The notes beneath the pieces are model-generated. The model ran no database searches. It was given only the letters and a program-made list of their open reading frames with translations, and was not told the DNA's origin. Shown here piece after piece: positions 51,834 to 61,853 of a DNA stretch of 64,000 bases. The stretch comes from Treponema sp. UBA4873 (GTDB lineage Bacteria > Spirochaetota > Spirochaetia > Treponematales > Treponemataceae). Made by a program: the position numbers and the translations under genes. Each line of letters begins with the position of its first letter. The first letter of the stretch is position 1. The stretch lies in the NCBI GenBank assembly GCA_002399405.1, contig DHDP01000019.1, forward strand, positions 310,001-374,000, read 5' to 3'.

Positions 51834-52876
51834 TGAAAAACCAACCACTGATACTTCAACTGAAGAGAAAACTTGACGGTAGCAATTTTCTTCTTTCTGT
51901 CACGATCGCTCTGTTCATACTTATGTATATAGCAGGGATTATTATTTTCAGCGACGCGGGTTTCGGTAATTTTCAGACGTTCCTTAATATGCTTATAGAC
52001 AACGCCGGACTTATCATCGCCGCTGCAGGTATGACTGTAATCATGATTACCGGCGGCATAGATATTTCAATAGGTTCCGTCGTGGGTCTCGTATGCATGA
52101 TGCTCGCGTATGCGATGCAGAACATGGGTATAAGCGCATGGATGTCGATTGCGTTCGTCCTGATTTTCGGAATTGTTTTCGGCGCCGTACAGGGATTTCT
52201 CATCGCGTATATGAAACTGCAGCCGTTCATAATTACACTGGCCGGAATGTTTTTCTGCCGCGGTCTTACCGCGATGATAAGCGTAAATCAGATTGCAATT
52301 ACGAACAACGAAACTTTCCTCGGAATGGCGTCGAAAGACATTCACCTGCTTATAGGCTCGACTATCAACAAGCACGGAGTGCGCATGTACCCGTTCGTTC
52401 ATCCGAGCGTAATCATAGCGCTCGTTACACTGCTTCTCATCTGGTATCTCTGCAAATACACGAAGTTCGGACGCAATCTGTTCGCAGTTGGCGGGAACGA
52501 ACAGTCTGCTCTGCTCATGGGAATAAACGTGCGCAGAACGAAATTCGCCGCGTACGTACTCAACGGTTTTCTTGCGGCGCTCGCGGGATTCGTATTCTGC
52601 CTGAACACGACGAGCGGCTTCGTCGAACAGGCGCGCGGCTTCGAAATGGACGCCATTGCGTCGGCGGTCATCGGCGGCACGATGCTTACCGGCGGCGTCG
52701 GTACGGTAGTCGGCACGTTCTTCGGCGTTCTTATCAAGGCGACGATCGAAACGTACATCCGCTGCAACGGCACGCTTTCTTCGTGGTGGAACAAAATCGT
52801 CCTTTCCGCCCTCCTGTGCTTCTTCATCGTGCTTCAAAGCGTTTTCACAATGATAAAAAGCAGAAAGAAAAGCTGA
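51833..52876 (+). CDS. Sugar ABC transporter permease (YjfF-like)
   Basis: A 347-residue CUT2 permease. Membrane spans begin FLLSVTIALFILMYIAGIII; the family motif is GMTVIMITGGIDISIGSVVG, and the conserved end is VIGGTMLTGGVGTVVGTFFG. The start at 51833 uses GGAGG; the open frame to 51785 is part of the previous gene. The two unlike permeases would form one heterodimeric channel, as in the YtfT-YjfF pair. Confidence 0.9.
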   Translation: MKNQPLILQLKRKLDGSNFLLSVTIALFILMYIAGIIIFSDAGFGNFQTFLNMLIDNAGLIIAAAGMTVIMITGGIDISIGSVVGLVCMMLAYAMQNMGISAWMSIAFVLIFGIVFGAVQGFLIAYMKLQPFIITLAGMFFCRGLTAMISVNQIAITNNETFLGMASKDIHLLIGSTINKHGVRMYPFVHPSVIIALVTLLLIWYLCKYTKFGRNLFAVGGNEQSALLMGINVRRTKFAAYVLNGFLAALAGFVFCLNTTSGFVEQARGFEMDAIASAVIGGTMLTGGVGTVVGTFFGVLIKATIETYIRCNGTLSSWWNKIVLSALLCFFIVLQSVFTMIKSRKKS

Positions 52877-52896
52877 TTTTCGGATTCTTTTCCTCC

Positions 52897-52932
52897 GCAG
52901 GGGAAGGGTTTTTGCTCTTCCCCTGCTTTCAT
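52897..52932 (+). terminator. Terminator after the transporter operon
   Basis: GCAGGGGAAG (52897-52906) pairs perfectly with CTTCCCCTGC (52917-52926), followed by TTTCAT. A weak U-tract but a strong stem. Confidence 0.6.
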
Positions 52933-52940
52933 ATTAATAT

Positions 52941-52969
52941 TTGCACCTGCTGCCGATGTAGGGTATAAT
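52941..52969 (+). promoter_or_regulatory. Promoter of the sensor operon
   Basis: TTGCAC (52941-52946), a 17-bp spacer and a perfect TATAAT (52964-52969). It would give a leader of about 80 nt before the TTG start at 53057. Confidence 0.65.
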
Positions 52970-53056
52970 AACCGCACAACAAACCGGAAATCAATCCGAA
53001 TGAATTGCGCTGCTCACGGCGTACAGGCTCTGCTTGACCTTTTATAGGAGAGCGAA

Positions 53057-54070
53057 TTGCAGAAAATATTTTTTTCAATTTCAGTCTCTTTCATACTGCT
53101 GGCTACAGCAGTTTTTGTCTCCTGCACCGGAAAGAAACAGGCTTCGGCGGCGGAAGAAGAGCATCATAATAATATTATTTTAGGATTTTCGCAGATCGGT
53201 GCGGAGAGCGCATGGCGCACGTATAATACGAAATCCATGCAGGATGCGGCGGCCGCGGCAGGCATTCAGCTGCTCTATGCGAACGCCGAGCAGAAGCAGG
53301 AGAATCAGATAAAGGCTATCCGTTCGTTCATCGTGTATCAGGTTGACGTGATTGCGTTCGTTCCTATCGTACAGGACGGATGGGACAATGTGCTGCGAGA
53401 GGCAAAGGAAGCGCACATTCCCGTCATTATCTGCGACAGAAAAATCAAGACGGCTGACAAGAGCCTGTATGCGTGTTACATCGGAACCGACAGTATTGAA
53501 GAGGGAAGAAACGCGGCGCGCTTTCTGGAAAAAAAGTATGCGGGAAAAGAAGGCCCGTACAATATTCTTGAAATACGAGGTACCGACGGTTCCTCCGCTT
53601 CCGACGGGCGTACGCAGGGTTTCAGGGAAATACTCGGGAACGACAAACGGTTTTCGATAATCTACAGCGAAAGCGGCGACTTTATCCGTTCGCGGGGAAA
53701 AGAAATTGCAGAAACGATTCTTTCTGCAAACGGCAACAGGCTTGCGATAAAGGGGAAATCTGTCGACATAATCGTTTCGGGAAACGACGGAATGACGCTC
53801 GGTTTCCTTGAAGTTCTGCACAAGCGCGGAATCAGTACGGGGAGAAACGTTACGGTCGTCACGTTCGACGCTCAGCAGGAGGCGATCGACGAACTCCGCG
53901 CCGGCGAAATAAACTGCGTCGTCGAGTGCAATCCGAACATCGGTCCGCAGGTCATGGAACTGGTAAAAGAACTTGCGGCGGGAGAAACTATTCCCCGGCT
54001 GACTCACGTTAAAGAAAGCGTCTTCACCGAAAACGACGACCTGAGCAATCTTCCGCCGCGCGGGTACTAA
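53057..54070 (+). CDS. Stand-alone sugar-binding lipoprotein linked to a two-component system
   Basis: A 337-residue YtfQ-related binding protein that differs from its transporter paralog by a lipoprotein signal: QKIFFSISVSFILLATAV ending FVSCTG. It retains GFSQIGAESAWRTYNTKSM and VECNPNIGPQVME. It starts at a TTG codon with TAGGAGAG upstream. It is in one unit with the histidine kinase (11-bp gap) and response regulator, not with the permease genes, which suggests that it senses ligand for the kinase. Whether it also feeds the transporter is unknown. Confidence 0.82.
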   Translation: MQKIFFSISVSFILLATAVFVSCTGKKQASAAEEEHHNNIILGFSQIGAESAWRTYNTKSMQDAAAAAGIQLLYANAEQKQENQIKAIRSFIVYQVDVIAFVPIVQDGWDNVLREAKEAHIPVIICDRKIKTADKSLYACYIGTDSIEEGRNAARFLEKKYAGKEGPYNILEIRGTDGSSASDGRTQGFREILGNDKRFSIIYSESGDFIRSRGKEIAETILSANGNRLAIKGKSVDIIVSGNDGMTLGFLEVLHKRGISTGRNVTVVTFDAQQEAIDELRAGEINCVVECNPNIGPQVMELVKELAAGETIPRLTHVKESVFTENDDLSNLPPRGY

Positions 54071-54081
54071 CAGGACTGTAT

Positions 54082-55575
54082 ATGAGCGGCAGAACCGGCA
54101 GCATAAAGAAGAAACTTCGTTTTTCATATATTCTTATTATTTTTCTCATGCTTATTCCGACGGCGTATTCAGTCATCGTTTCCAGGATGCATACCATGCA
54201 GTACGACAAAATAATAACGAACGTAAGCCGTGCAAACAGACTGAGCCAGATCGTTAAAGTAAACGTTTCGGACGAAATCTGGGACATCGTTGCAGGCAAA
54301 ACCGATTTCAGCGAAGGAAAACAGTACGCCATCCTCAGGCAGATACGCTCAGGAATATCAGACATTATGAATTCCACCACAAACGAGAAAAACAAACAGC
54401 TTCTCGTCGTTGCGTCGCGTACCGAATCGACGCTCGAAAATTACGTCAACATGCTCGGAGATCAGATTACAAACAACGCCTCCGTCGCGCAAAACGAAAA
54501 AATAATGGAAGAAATACGGGGAGTATGTTCCCTTCTTTACGACATTCTTCAGAATTTCATCGTATCCGAAATCGAATCGGCTGCGGATACGAACGAGAGC
54601 ATAAAGCGTGCTTCCGTCAATCTTACAATCATGCAGGGTGCGATTGGACTAATAATAATAATAATATCGATATATGCGTTCACGTCGGTGTCGGAAAACA
54701 TACGCCGTCCGATTCACGACATGGAAGTGCTTTCCTCGCGCATTGCAAACGGGGACCTCGATGCGCGTGCCGGACAGCCGCACGTGGAGGAACTCGATCA
54801 TCTCGCAGGCAACCTCAACACGATGGCCGGAAAAATAAAAGAACTTATCGCCGAGAACGTCAGGGAACAGCAGAACCTGCAGAAAGCGGAAATGAAAACG
54901 CTGCAGGCGCAAATCACGCCGCATTTTCTTTACAATACGTTCGACACGATAATCTGGCTTGCCGAATCGGGACAGACGGACGAAGTCATCGAAATCACGC
55001 GTGCATTTTCGGATTTTTTCCGCATTTCACTGAGCAAAGGCCACGAATGGATAACAGTGTCGCAGGAGCTCGACCACGTGCGCAATTATCTGAAGATTCA
55101 AAAAATCAGATACGAGAACATTCTCAGCTACGAGTTCGACGTCGACGAAGGTATAGACGATTTCCCCGTGCTGAAGCTTGTTCTCCAGCCGCTCGTCGAA
55201 AACGCAATCTATCACGGTATTAAAAATAAACGGGGCCGCGGGAAAATAACGGTAAGCGCCCATCTGCACTACGACGGGACGGAAAACTGCGGTTTCATCG
55301 ACGGTACCGAACCAAGCCACATTGAATTCTCCGTCGCCGACAACGGCATAGGATTTACACCGGAACGACTGCAGCAGGTGCTCGACGAACTGAACAGAAA
55401 AACGGACATAGAAAACCTGAAATCCGTCTACGGGCTTTACAATGTAAACAAACGGCTCACTTTATATTATGATGAATCCGTATCGCTCAACATACAAAGC
55501 GAGTACGGCAAAGGCACCAGAGTTTCGTTCATTGTGCCTGCCGACGTAAATTTGTCCGGGGAAAAAAATGTATAG
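54082..55575 (+). CDS. Sensor histidine kinase, YesM/LytS type
   Basis: A 497-residue membrane kinase. TM1 is near residues 12-33, an extracytoplasmic segment of about 150 residues follows, TM2 is LTIMQGAIGLIIIIISIYAF, and a HAMP segment (SRIANGDLDARAGQPHVEEL) is next. The phosphoacceptor is His281 in QAQITPHFLYNTFDTIIWL. The ATPase domain has VLQPLVENAIYHGIKNKRG and DNGIGF. The signal is probably passed from the upstream lipoprotein. Its stop overlaps the regulator by 8 bp. Confidence 0.92.
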   Translation: MSGRTGSIKKKLRFSYILIIFLMLIPTAYSVIVSRMHTMQYDKIITNVSRANRLSQIVKVNVSDEIWDIVAGKTDFSEGKQYAILRQIRSGISDIMNSTTNEKNKQLLVVASRTESTLENYVNMLGDQITNNASVAQNEKIMEEIRGVCSLLYDILQNFIVSEIESAADTNESIKRASVNLTIMQGAIGLIIIIISIYAFTSVSENIRRPIHDMEVLSSRIANGDLDARAGQPHVEELDHLAGNLNTMAGKIKELIAENVREQQNLQKAEMKTLQAQITPHFLYNTFDTIIWLAESGQTDEVIEITRAFSDFFRISLSKGHEWITVSQELDHVRNYLKIQKIRYENILSYEFDVDEGIDDFPVLKLVLQPLVENAIYHGIKNKRGRGKITVSAHLHYDGTENCGFIDGTEPSHIEFSVADNGIGFTPERLQQVLDELNRKTDIENLKSVYGLYNVNKRLTLYYDESVSLNIQSEYGKGTRVSFIVPADVNLSGEKNV

Positions 55576-57142
55576 CGTATTCATTGTCGACGACGAAATA
55601 ATAGTCCGAGAGGGACTCCGCAGCAAAATCGACTGGGAACATTCTCAGTTTACGTTCGCAGGCGAAGCGGGCGACGGCGAAATCGCCCTGTCGATGATTC
55701 AGGATATTAAGCCTGATATTCTCATCACGGACATAAAAATGCCCTTCATGGACGGACTCGAGCTTGCGCAGACGGTAAAAAAGCTGCAGCCGTGGATACG
55801 AATTATTATTCTTTCGGGACACGACGAGTTCGACTATGCGAAACGCGCGATTTCAATCGGTGTCGAGGATTACATACTCAAACCGTTCACGCTCGACGAG
55901 ATGCTGGCGTGTCTTACAAAAGTCGCCTCCGGGCTGGACAAACAGAAACAGCAGTTTACCGACATTGAGCGGATGAAAAGCGAACTAGAATCGAACTTCA
56001 TGCTTTCGCGCGAGAAACTTTTGTCCGACATCGTGCTCGGAATGATGGATTCGGGCACGGCAGTCCAGAAAGCGTCTGACTTCAACATCAATCTCGTGGC
56101 GCGTTACTACATAGTCAGCGTCAGTTTAATAAATTCGAAGGATAACAACATAAACGAACTTACAGCGGCAAAATCGCACATTCTCCGGCTTTCGAGCACA
56201 GAAGAGGACACTGTCGGATTTTTTCTGGCGCCGAACACATTCGTCTCAATAGGTAAAAACGGCGTAAAGGAACAGTGCGAGGACCGCGCGTTCAACTTCG
56301 CCGACACGATTCAGCATGAGCTCTCCAAAAATACAGGCTGCACGATACTGACTGCAATAGGTCCGGTCATCGACCACATAACGCAGATTGCAAATTCATT
56401 TCAGGAAGCGTCCCGAATATTGAAACAGTTCCGTTTTTCGGACAAGAACAGAATAATCGGAAGCAACGACATTCACGAACCGAACGACGGTTCTATCGTC
56501 CTGCAGGAAAACGATCCGCTCGTCGACAGGCTCAATTACGCCGACGAAAGCGAGATAGACCAGATTATTAACGAATATATCGCGCTGCTCGGAGAAAATC
56601 CCGACCATTTTTCGATTATCGCGTCCTACCTGCTCGTCGACGTCATCATGGCGGTGTCGAAAGTTATCGAAGAACTCGGCGGAAACATCAAGGAAGTCAT
56701 GCCGGAAATCCTCACGCACTCGTTCGTGGACAATGCGGTCCAGAACGAGGATAAGTTCATCAGTGAGATAAAACGCGTGCTCACGGCCGTGCTTCAGTAC
56801 CGCAACGCGCACATTCAGGGAAGATACGCCGACGTGATACTCCGCGCGAAAAAATACATCGACAGGAATTACGCCGATCCAGACATCTGCCTGCATTCAA
56901 CGGCGGAAGCGGTGAATTTCAGTCCGAATCATTTCAGCACGATTTTTTCGCAGGAATGCAAAACGACTTTTATCGAATATCTGACGGGCATCAGAATAGA
57001 GCACGCGAAAAAATTATTAAAAACGACCGATATGAAAAGCGCGGATATTGCCTACGAAGTGGGATTCAACGATCCGCACTATTTCAGTTTCATATTCAAA
57101 AAGGTCACCGGAGTTTCTCCGCGGGACTGGCGGAATACGTGA
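55568..57142 (+). CDS. Response regulator with AraC-type output (YesN-like)
   Basis: A 524-residue regulator. The receiver domain starts YSVFIVDDEIIVREGL, and the phosphoacceptor is Asp55 in DILITDIKMPFMDG. A long central domain of about 270 residues of unknown function follows. The C-terminal double helix-turn-helix includes LHSTAEAVNFSPNHFSTIFS and IAYEVGFNDPHYFSFIFKK. It would regulate the surrounding glycosidase and transporter genes. It overlaps the kinase gene by 8 bp. Confidence 0.92.
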   Translation: MYSVFIVDDEIIVREGLRSKIDWEHSQFTFAGEAGDGEIALSMIQDIKPDILITDIKMPFMDGLELAQTVKKLQPWIRIIILSGHDEFDYAKRAISIGVEDYILKPFTLDEMLACLTKVASGLDKQKQQFTDIERMKSELESNFMLSREKLLSDIVLGMMDSGTAVQKASDFNINLVARYYIVSVSLINSKDNNINELTAAKSHILRLSSTEEDTVGFFLAPNTFVSIGKNGVKEQCEDRAFNFADTIQHELSKNTGCTILTAIGPVIDHITQIANSFQEASRILKQFRFSDKNRIIGSNDIHEPNDGSIVLQENDPLVDRLNYADESEIDQIINEYIALLGENPDHFSIIASYLLVDVIMAVSKVIEELGGNIKEVMPEILTHSFVDNAVQNEDKFISEIKRVLTAVLQYRNAHIQGRYADVILRAKKYIDRNYADPDICLHSTAEAVNFSPNHFSTIFSQECKTTFIEYLTGIRIEHAKKLLKTTDMKSADIAYEVGFNDPHYFSFIFKKVTGVSPRDWRNT

Positions 57143-57185
57143 ACAAGTACCGTTAAACTGATAGTATATCCGCAGGAGTTTTAGC

Positions 57186-58481
57186 ATGTATTCAAAAAAC
57201 GACGCGGCGCCCTTCCCGCCTATGGGATGGAACAGCTACGATTATTACAACACGATGGTCAATGAAACGCAGGTCCGCGGCAATGCGGACTACATGGCGC
57301 GGAACCTTAAACAGTACGGATGGGAATATATCGTGATCGACATCCAGTGGTCCGATCCCGACGCAGGAACCGACAACGGGCATTATCAGTACATTCCGTT
57401 CAGCACGTTCTGTCTGGACGAGTGGTCGCGCCAGATTCCCGCGCCTAACCGCTTCCCGTCGTCCGCGGGCGGAAAAGGATTCGCACCGATTGCGGACTAC
57501 ATCCATTCGCTCGGCCTTAAATTCGGCATTCACATTATGCGAGGAATTCCGCGGTACGCCGCACACAATCATCTCGCAGTAAAAACGCACGACGGGAGCC
57601 GCGTGACTGCGGACAAAATCGCAAACCCGTATTCGGTGAGCAAATGGAATCCGGACATGTACGGCGTCGACTGGACAAAAGAAGGCGCGCAGGATTACTA
57701 CGACTCCGTATTCGAACTGTACGCGTCGTGGGGAGTCGATTTCGTGAAGGTGGACGACATCTGCAACACGAACATGTATCCGCAGAATCCGTATTCGGCG
57801 GAAAAGGAAATCGAAATGATTTCACACGCGATCGAAGCAAGCGGACGCGCGATGGTCCTGAGTCTTTCTCCCGGTCCGGCCGTCATTGAAAAAGCATGGC
57901 ATCTTGAAAAATATGCGAACATGTGGCGCATTACCGACGACTTCTGGGACGAATGGCGCTTTCTTAAAGCGATGTTCGAACGATGCGAAGTATGGCAGAA
58001 ACACACGGGAAGCGGCAGCTGGCCGGACTGCGACATGCTGCCCGTAGGAAAGCTCGGCTACGGATTCGGACACGGCGCATGGAATACGCGTTTCACGAAA
58101 GACGAACAGTACACAATGCTCACGCTCTGGTGCATATTCCGCGCACCGCTCATGATAGGCGCTGATCTTCCTCAGCTCGACGATTTCACCACGTCGCTAC
58201 TCACGAACGCAGAAGTACTCGCACTGGAAAAACGCCGGTCACAGGCGTATCTTGCGCGAAAAACGGACGACGTACAGATATGGCTTGCCGACGCGGACGA
58301 CGGCGGCACGTACGCCGCGGTGTTCAATCTCGGCGACGCTCCATTAACAATTTCCGGCAGTATGCCCGGCATCTCCGGCGGCGCGCGCGATTTGTGGCGG
58401 CACAGGGAACTCGGCGCGGTAAGCGGCCTGAACATACGGCTTGCACCTCACGCCCCGCTGCTGCTGTTTGTTAAAGCGTAA
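57186..58481 (+). CDS. GH27-family alpha-galactosidase-type glycosidase
   Basis: A 431-residue enzyme without a signal peptide. The typical start is FPPMGWNSYDYYN; the nucleophile is Asp190 in VDFVKVDDI; the acid/base region is MWRITDDFWDEW. The end is a beta-sandwich domain. Galactose side-chain release in the cytoplasm fits the arabinan/galactan theme; beta-L-arabinopyranosidase activity also occurs in this family. AGGAG precedes the ATG. It overlaps the convergent AraC gene by 11 bp. Confidence 0.88.
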   Translation: MYSKNDAAPFPPMGWNSYDYYNTMVNETQVRGNADYMARNLKQYGWEYIVIDIQWSDPDAGTDNGHYQYIPFSTFCLDEWSRQIPAPNRFPSSAGGKGFAPIADYIHSLGLKFGIHIMRGIPRYAAHNHLAVKTHDGSRVTADKIANPYSVSKWNPDMYGVDWTKEGAQDYYDSVFELYASWGVDFVKVDDICNTNMYPQNPYSAEKEIEMISHAIEASGRAMVLSLSPGPAVIEKAWHLEKYANMWRITDDFWDEWRFLKAMFERCEVWQKHTGSGSWPDCDMLPVGKLGYGFGHGAWNTRFTKDEQYTMLTLWCIFRAPLMIGADLPQLDDFTTSLLTNAEVLALEKRRSQAYLARKTDDVQIWLADADDGGTYAAVFNLGDAPLTISGSMPGISGGARDLWRHRELGAVSGLNIRLAPHAPLLLFVKA

Positions 58482-59391
58482 TCGTTCCGATGAACGCGGA
58501 ATCGGCGCGGTACGCACCCGGCGTCTTTCCGGTGATTACCTGAAACTGGTCGTAAAACTGGCGCCGTGAGCCGAATCCGCACTGCCCCGCTATCGCATCT
58601 ATGCTGTCGTGATTTTCACGCAGCCGCATGCACGCAAGTTCGACGCGCTTTCGGACGATATACTGCCCGACTGAAATGTGCATCGCTTCTTTAAAACACC
58701 GTCCCAGATAATCGTCGTTCATGTGCAGTTTGTCCGCAAGATATTTCACCGATGCATTCGTATCCGACAGATTTTCTTCTATCAGTATTATAACCTGCTG
58801 TACAATCGACGGCTTCGTGCCGGTATCCGCCGACTGTGCATACGTATTGAAGCATTCGTTGTACACGTGCATAAGAAGCTCCTCCACCATAAGACGGTAC
58901 GTCATGGCGGAACATCCCGGCTTCTCGTGTTCCGCAAGCAGCGATGCGAACAAATTGTACAGCGGCTCCGGCTCCTTTACGTCGAGCAGCTGCGGCAGAA
59001 GTATGCCGTCCTCAAGACGTTGATATGCAACGGCGCGACTGCCAAAAACTGTTTTCGCTTCCTTTTCCTCAACGAGCTTCGGCAGCAGATAACGCTTTTC
59101 GTCTTCAGTATCTATACGCTGCGAAAAATGCACCCAGTAATACGACACAGGCTGCGCAGCAGGTTCGAGTCCCTTATGCAGTCTGTTCGCCGGCAGCAGT
59201 ACTACCCTGCCCGGTTTTATTTCAAGCCGTTCGCCTTCATCGTCGAGAAGCGCGCTGTTTTTTCTCCCCAGAATGAGCACCGATTCGTTTTCCATTCTGC
59301 GCGTCATGTGAATCCATCCGGGACTGAGCATGGCGCAGCCGCAGACGGACGAACGGGTCGCATCTATACGACGTATCAGAAAATAGTTCAT
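58471..59391 (-). CDS. AraC-family regulator
   Basis: A 306-residue regulator with an N-terminal cupin-type region (KPGRVVLLPANRLHKGLEP, YYWVHFSQRI) and a C-terminal double helix-turn-helix: VKYLADKLHMNDDYLGRCFK and IAGQCGFGSRRQFYDQFQ. GAGGTGG precedes the ATG. It is divergent from the GH127 gene. TATGCAAC and TTTGCAAC, direct repeats near 59440-59465, lie in the shared gap and may be its binding sites. Confidence 0.88.
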   Translation of the reverse strand: MNYFLIRRIDATRSSVCGCAMLSPGWIHMTRRMENESVLILGRKNSALLDDEGERLEIKPGRVVLLPANRLHKGLEPAAQPVSYYWVHFSQRIDTEDEKRYLLPKLVEEKEAKTVFGSRAVAYQRLEDGILLPQLLDVKEPEPLYNLFASLLAEHEKPGCSAMTYRLMVEELLMHVYNECFNTYAQSADTGTKPSIVQQVIILIEENLSDTNASVKYLADKLHMNDDYLGRCFKEAMHISVGQYIVRKRVELACMRLRENHDSIDAIAGQCGFGSRRQFYDQFQVITGKTPGAYRADSAFIGTITL

Positions 59392-59464
59392 ACTGCCACC
59401 TCATAAAAAGTCGGAATTCCGCATAACAGCTCCATTTTATGCAACTATCTTCTGTTTTGCAACA

Positions 59465-59473
59465 TGCTATAGT
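59465..59473 (+). promoter_or_regulatory. Extended -10 of the GH127 gene, leaderless architecture
   Basis: TGCTATAGT (extended -10) ends 6 nt before the ATG at 59480. No Shine-Dalgarno. Direct TGCAAC repeats upstream occupy the -35 region, suggesting activator-dependent use. Confidence 0.55.
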
Positions 59474-59479
59474 TATACT

Positions 59480-61768
59480 ATGAAAAGAATTATAATCAGT
59501 TCGGCAATTTTAATTGCAGGAGTTTTTTACATGTCTGCACAACGCACAACTCTTACGGCAAAGACACTTTTTGCCGATTCTCAGGAAACGGGACTGGAAT
59601 ATGTCCTCCGTCTTAATCCCGACCGGCTGCTTGCCCCGTGCGACCGCGCTCTCGGACGCACGCCGAAAGCTCCGAATTACGGCGGATGGGAATCGCAGCA
59701 GATAGCGGGACATTCGCTCGGACATTATCTTTCCGCGCTGTCGGGCTTTGTTTATCAGACAGGCGATGCGGAAGCTAAAGATAAACTCGACTACACGGTG
59801 AGCCGCATCAAAGAAATCCAGAGAGGAGACGGCTATTTCGGCGGAGTGCCTTCAACGCCGTTCGACACTGTCGTCTCAAATCCTGATTTTGCCGTAGGGA
59901 GTTTTTCGCTCGCCGGTTACTGGGTCCCGTGGTATTCGGTGCACAAGATTTACGCCGGACTCATCGACGCATATCAGTACGGCGGAAATAGGGATGCGCT
60001 CGTAATCGTTGAAAAGATGGCTGACTGGGCTGTCGACGAATTCAAAAACACCGACGACGCAACTTTTCAGAAAATGCTCACCTGCGAACACGGCGGCATG
60101 TGCAAAGTTTTCGCGGACCTCTACGGCGTTACGAACGACAAAAAATATCTGACGATGGCGGAGCGGTTCATACACAGAGAAATAATAGAACCTGCCGAAC
60201 AGCAGAAAGACATTCTTCCCGGATATCACGCGAATACGCAGATTCCGAAATTCATCGGCATTGCGCGCCTGTATGAGCTCACCGGAAAACCGGAGTACCG
60301 CACGGCAGCGGAATTTTTCTTTAAGACTGTTCTTGAGACGCAGACGTACGTTATCGGCGGAAACTCAGTCGGCGAACATTTCCAGCCGCAGAACAAAGAG
60401 GCGCTCGGATTCAACACGGACGAAACGTGCAACACCTACAACATGCTGGAACTTGCGGAACATATTTTCGCATGGAACAAAAAAGCGGCCACGGCAGATT
60501 ATTATGAACGTGCACTGTATAATCACATCCTCTCGTCCCAGGATCCGGACAGCGGAGCAAAGACGTATTACGTTTCGACGAAACCCGGCACGTTCCACGT
60601 ATACTGTTCCGCGGAGAATTCGTTCTGGTGCTGTACGGGAACGGGTTTTGAAAATCCCGAACGCTACAACAGATTCATCTGCAGGGATTACGACGGGACG
60701 CTGTACCTGAATTTATTTATTCCGTCGACAGTCACGACGGACGACAGATGGAAACTGCAGATAAACACATCGTTTCCGTATTCGGACAAAGTCGAAGTAA
60801 AAGTCCTTGCCGCGGGAAAGAATGTGCGCGCGCTTAAAATCCGTATTCCGGAGTGGATTGATGCCTCAAGGTCAGGCGCATCCGGTATAGGTCAGACGGA
60901 CGCAGACGGCTGGTGGACTGCTTCGTCCGCACTCGCAGACGGACAGTCCGTAAAATTTTCGCTGCCGATGAATCTGCATACGCGCCGCACGCGCAACAGG
61001 AGCGGAAACTTCAGCGTTCTTTACGGACCGCTCGTACTTGCGGCCGACCTCGGGAAAAAGGGCATGCCGCAATCGGACATTCTGGACAACGACCAGTCGG
61101 CACTCGGCAACTGGCCCGCAGTTCCTTTCTCCGACTTTACCGGGGATCCGAACGTTCCCGCTTCATGGATTACGCTTACTGATTCCGCAGCGCTGACTTT
61201 TTCGACGAAGGCGGAAGCGGCCGTAAAGGGCGTGAGCTACACGCTTAAACCGTTCTACACAATCAACCACAGCTGCTATGCGCTGTACTTCAACGCGGAC
61301 AGCGAAGCGGAAAAAACGCGCGAAAGCAGACTTGATCCCGTCACGACGGACATGATTGAACCGGGACGGCAGCAGAGTGAAATAGACCACCGCATAAAGG
61401 AAAACAATACGAACACCGGATACATTCAGTCAGTCGACCGGAATTTCCGCAGTACTTCAGGCTCCGGCAGCTATATGACGTATAAAATGAAATTCAGCGG
61501 AACGGAACAGAACCGTATTCTTGTCTCCGTGTACGGGAAAGATACGGGTTCGTTTTCGATTACGGTGGACGACAAACCTGTTGCGGCTGTAACGCTCGAC
61601 GGGACAAAGGGAGACACGCTGCTTGATCTTGATTATGCCGTTCCCGCATCGCTTCTGAAGGATGTTATGAAAGGAAAAAAATCGGCTAAATTATACGTGT
61701 CTTTCATTCCCGAAGACGGAACCGTTCTCCATCTGCTTGAAACACGCGTGATTACGGGACAAAAATAA
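59480..61768 (+). CDS. GH127-type (DUF1680) beta-L-arabinofuranosidase
   Basis: A 762-residue secreted enzyme. The signal is MKRIIISSAILIAGVFYMSA. Family landmarks: LLAPCDRALG, GWESQQIAGHSLGHYLSALS, FNTDETCNTYNMLELAEHIF and the Cys pair ENSFWCCTGTGFE that, with a Glu and another Cys, binds the catalytic zinc in characterised GH127 enzymes. A C-terminal extension of about 180 residues (from the GMPQSD region on) may be a carbohydrate-binding module. It would release beta-L-arabinofuranose from side chains outside the cytoplasm. GH146-type specificity is an alternative. Confidence 0.88.
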   Translation: MKRIIISSAILIAGVFYMSAQRTTLTAKTLFADSQETGLEYVLRLNPDRLLAPCDRALGRTPKAPNYGGWESQQIAGHSLGHYLSALSGFVYQTGDAEAKDKLDYTVSRIKEIQRGDGYFGGVPSTPFDTVVSNPDFAVGSFSLAGYWVPWYSVHKIYAGLIDAYQYGGNRDALVIVEKMADWAVDEFKNTDDATFQKMLTCEHGGMCKVFADLYGVTNDKKYLTMAERFIHREIIEPAEQQKDILPGYHANTQIPKFIGIARLYELTGKPEYRTAAEFFFKTVLETQTYVIGGNSVGEHFQPQNKEALGFNTDETCNTYNMLELAEHIFAWNKKAATADYYERALYNHILSSQDPDSGAKTYYVSTKPGTFHVYCSAENSFWCCTGTGFENPERYNRFICRDYDGTLYLNLFIPSTVTTDDRWKLQINTSFPYSDKVEVKVLAAGKNVRALKIRIPEWIDASRSGASGIGQTDADGWWTASSALADGQSVKFSLPMNLHTRRTRNRSGNFSVLYGPLVLAADLGKKGMPQSDILDNDQSALGNWPAVPFSDFTGDPNVPASWITLTDSAALTFSTKAEAAVKGVSYTLKPFYTINHSCYALYFNADSEAEKTRESRLDPVTTDMIEPGRQQSEIDHRIKENNTNTGYIQSVDRNFRSTSGSGSYMTYKMKFSGTEQNRILVSVYGKDTGSFSITVDDKPVAAVTLDGTKGDTLLDLDYAVPASLLKDVMKGKKSAKLYVSFIPEDGTVLHLLETRVITGQK

Positions 61769-61796
61769 CGGCTGTTTCCGAATAATATTAAATCAG

Positions 61797-61843
61797 TAAA
61801 AAAACGGACCGCAGAGAAAAATCCCTGCGGTCCGTTTTTTTTT
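61797..61843. terminator. Bidirectional intrinsic terminator
   Basis: ACGGACCGCAG (61804-61814) pairs perfectly with CTGCGGTCCGT (61825-61835), flanked by A7 on the left and T9 on the right. It ends GH127 and the convergent GH43 gene. Confidence 0.9.
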
Positions 61844-61853
61844 ATCAGAAATT

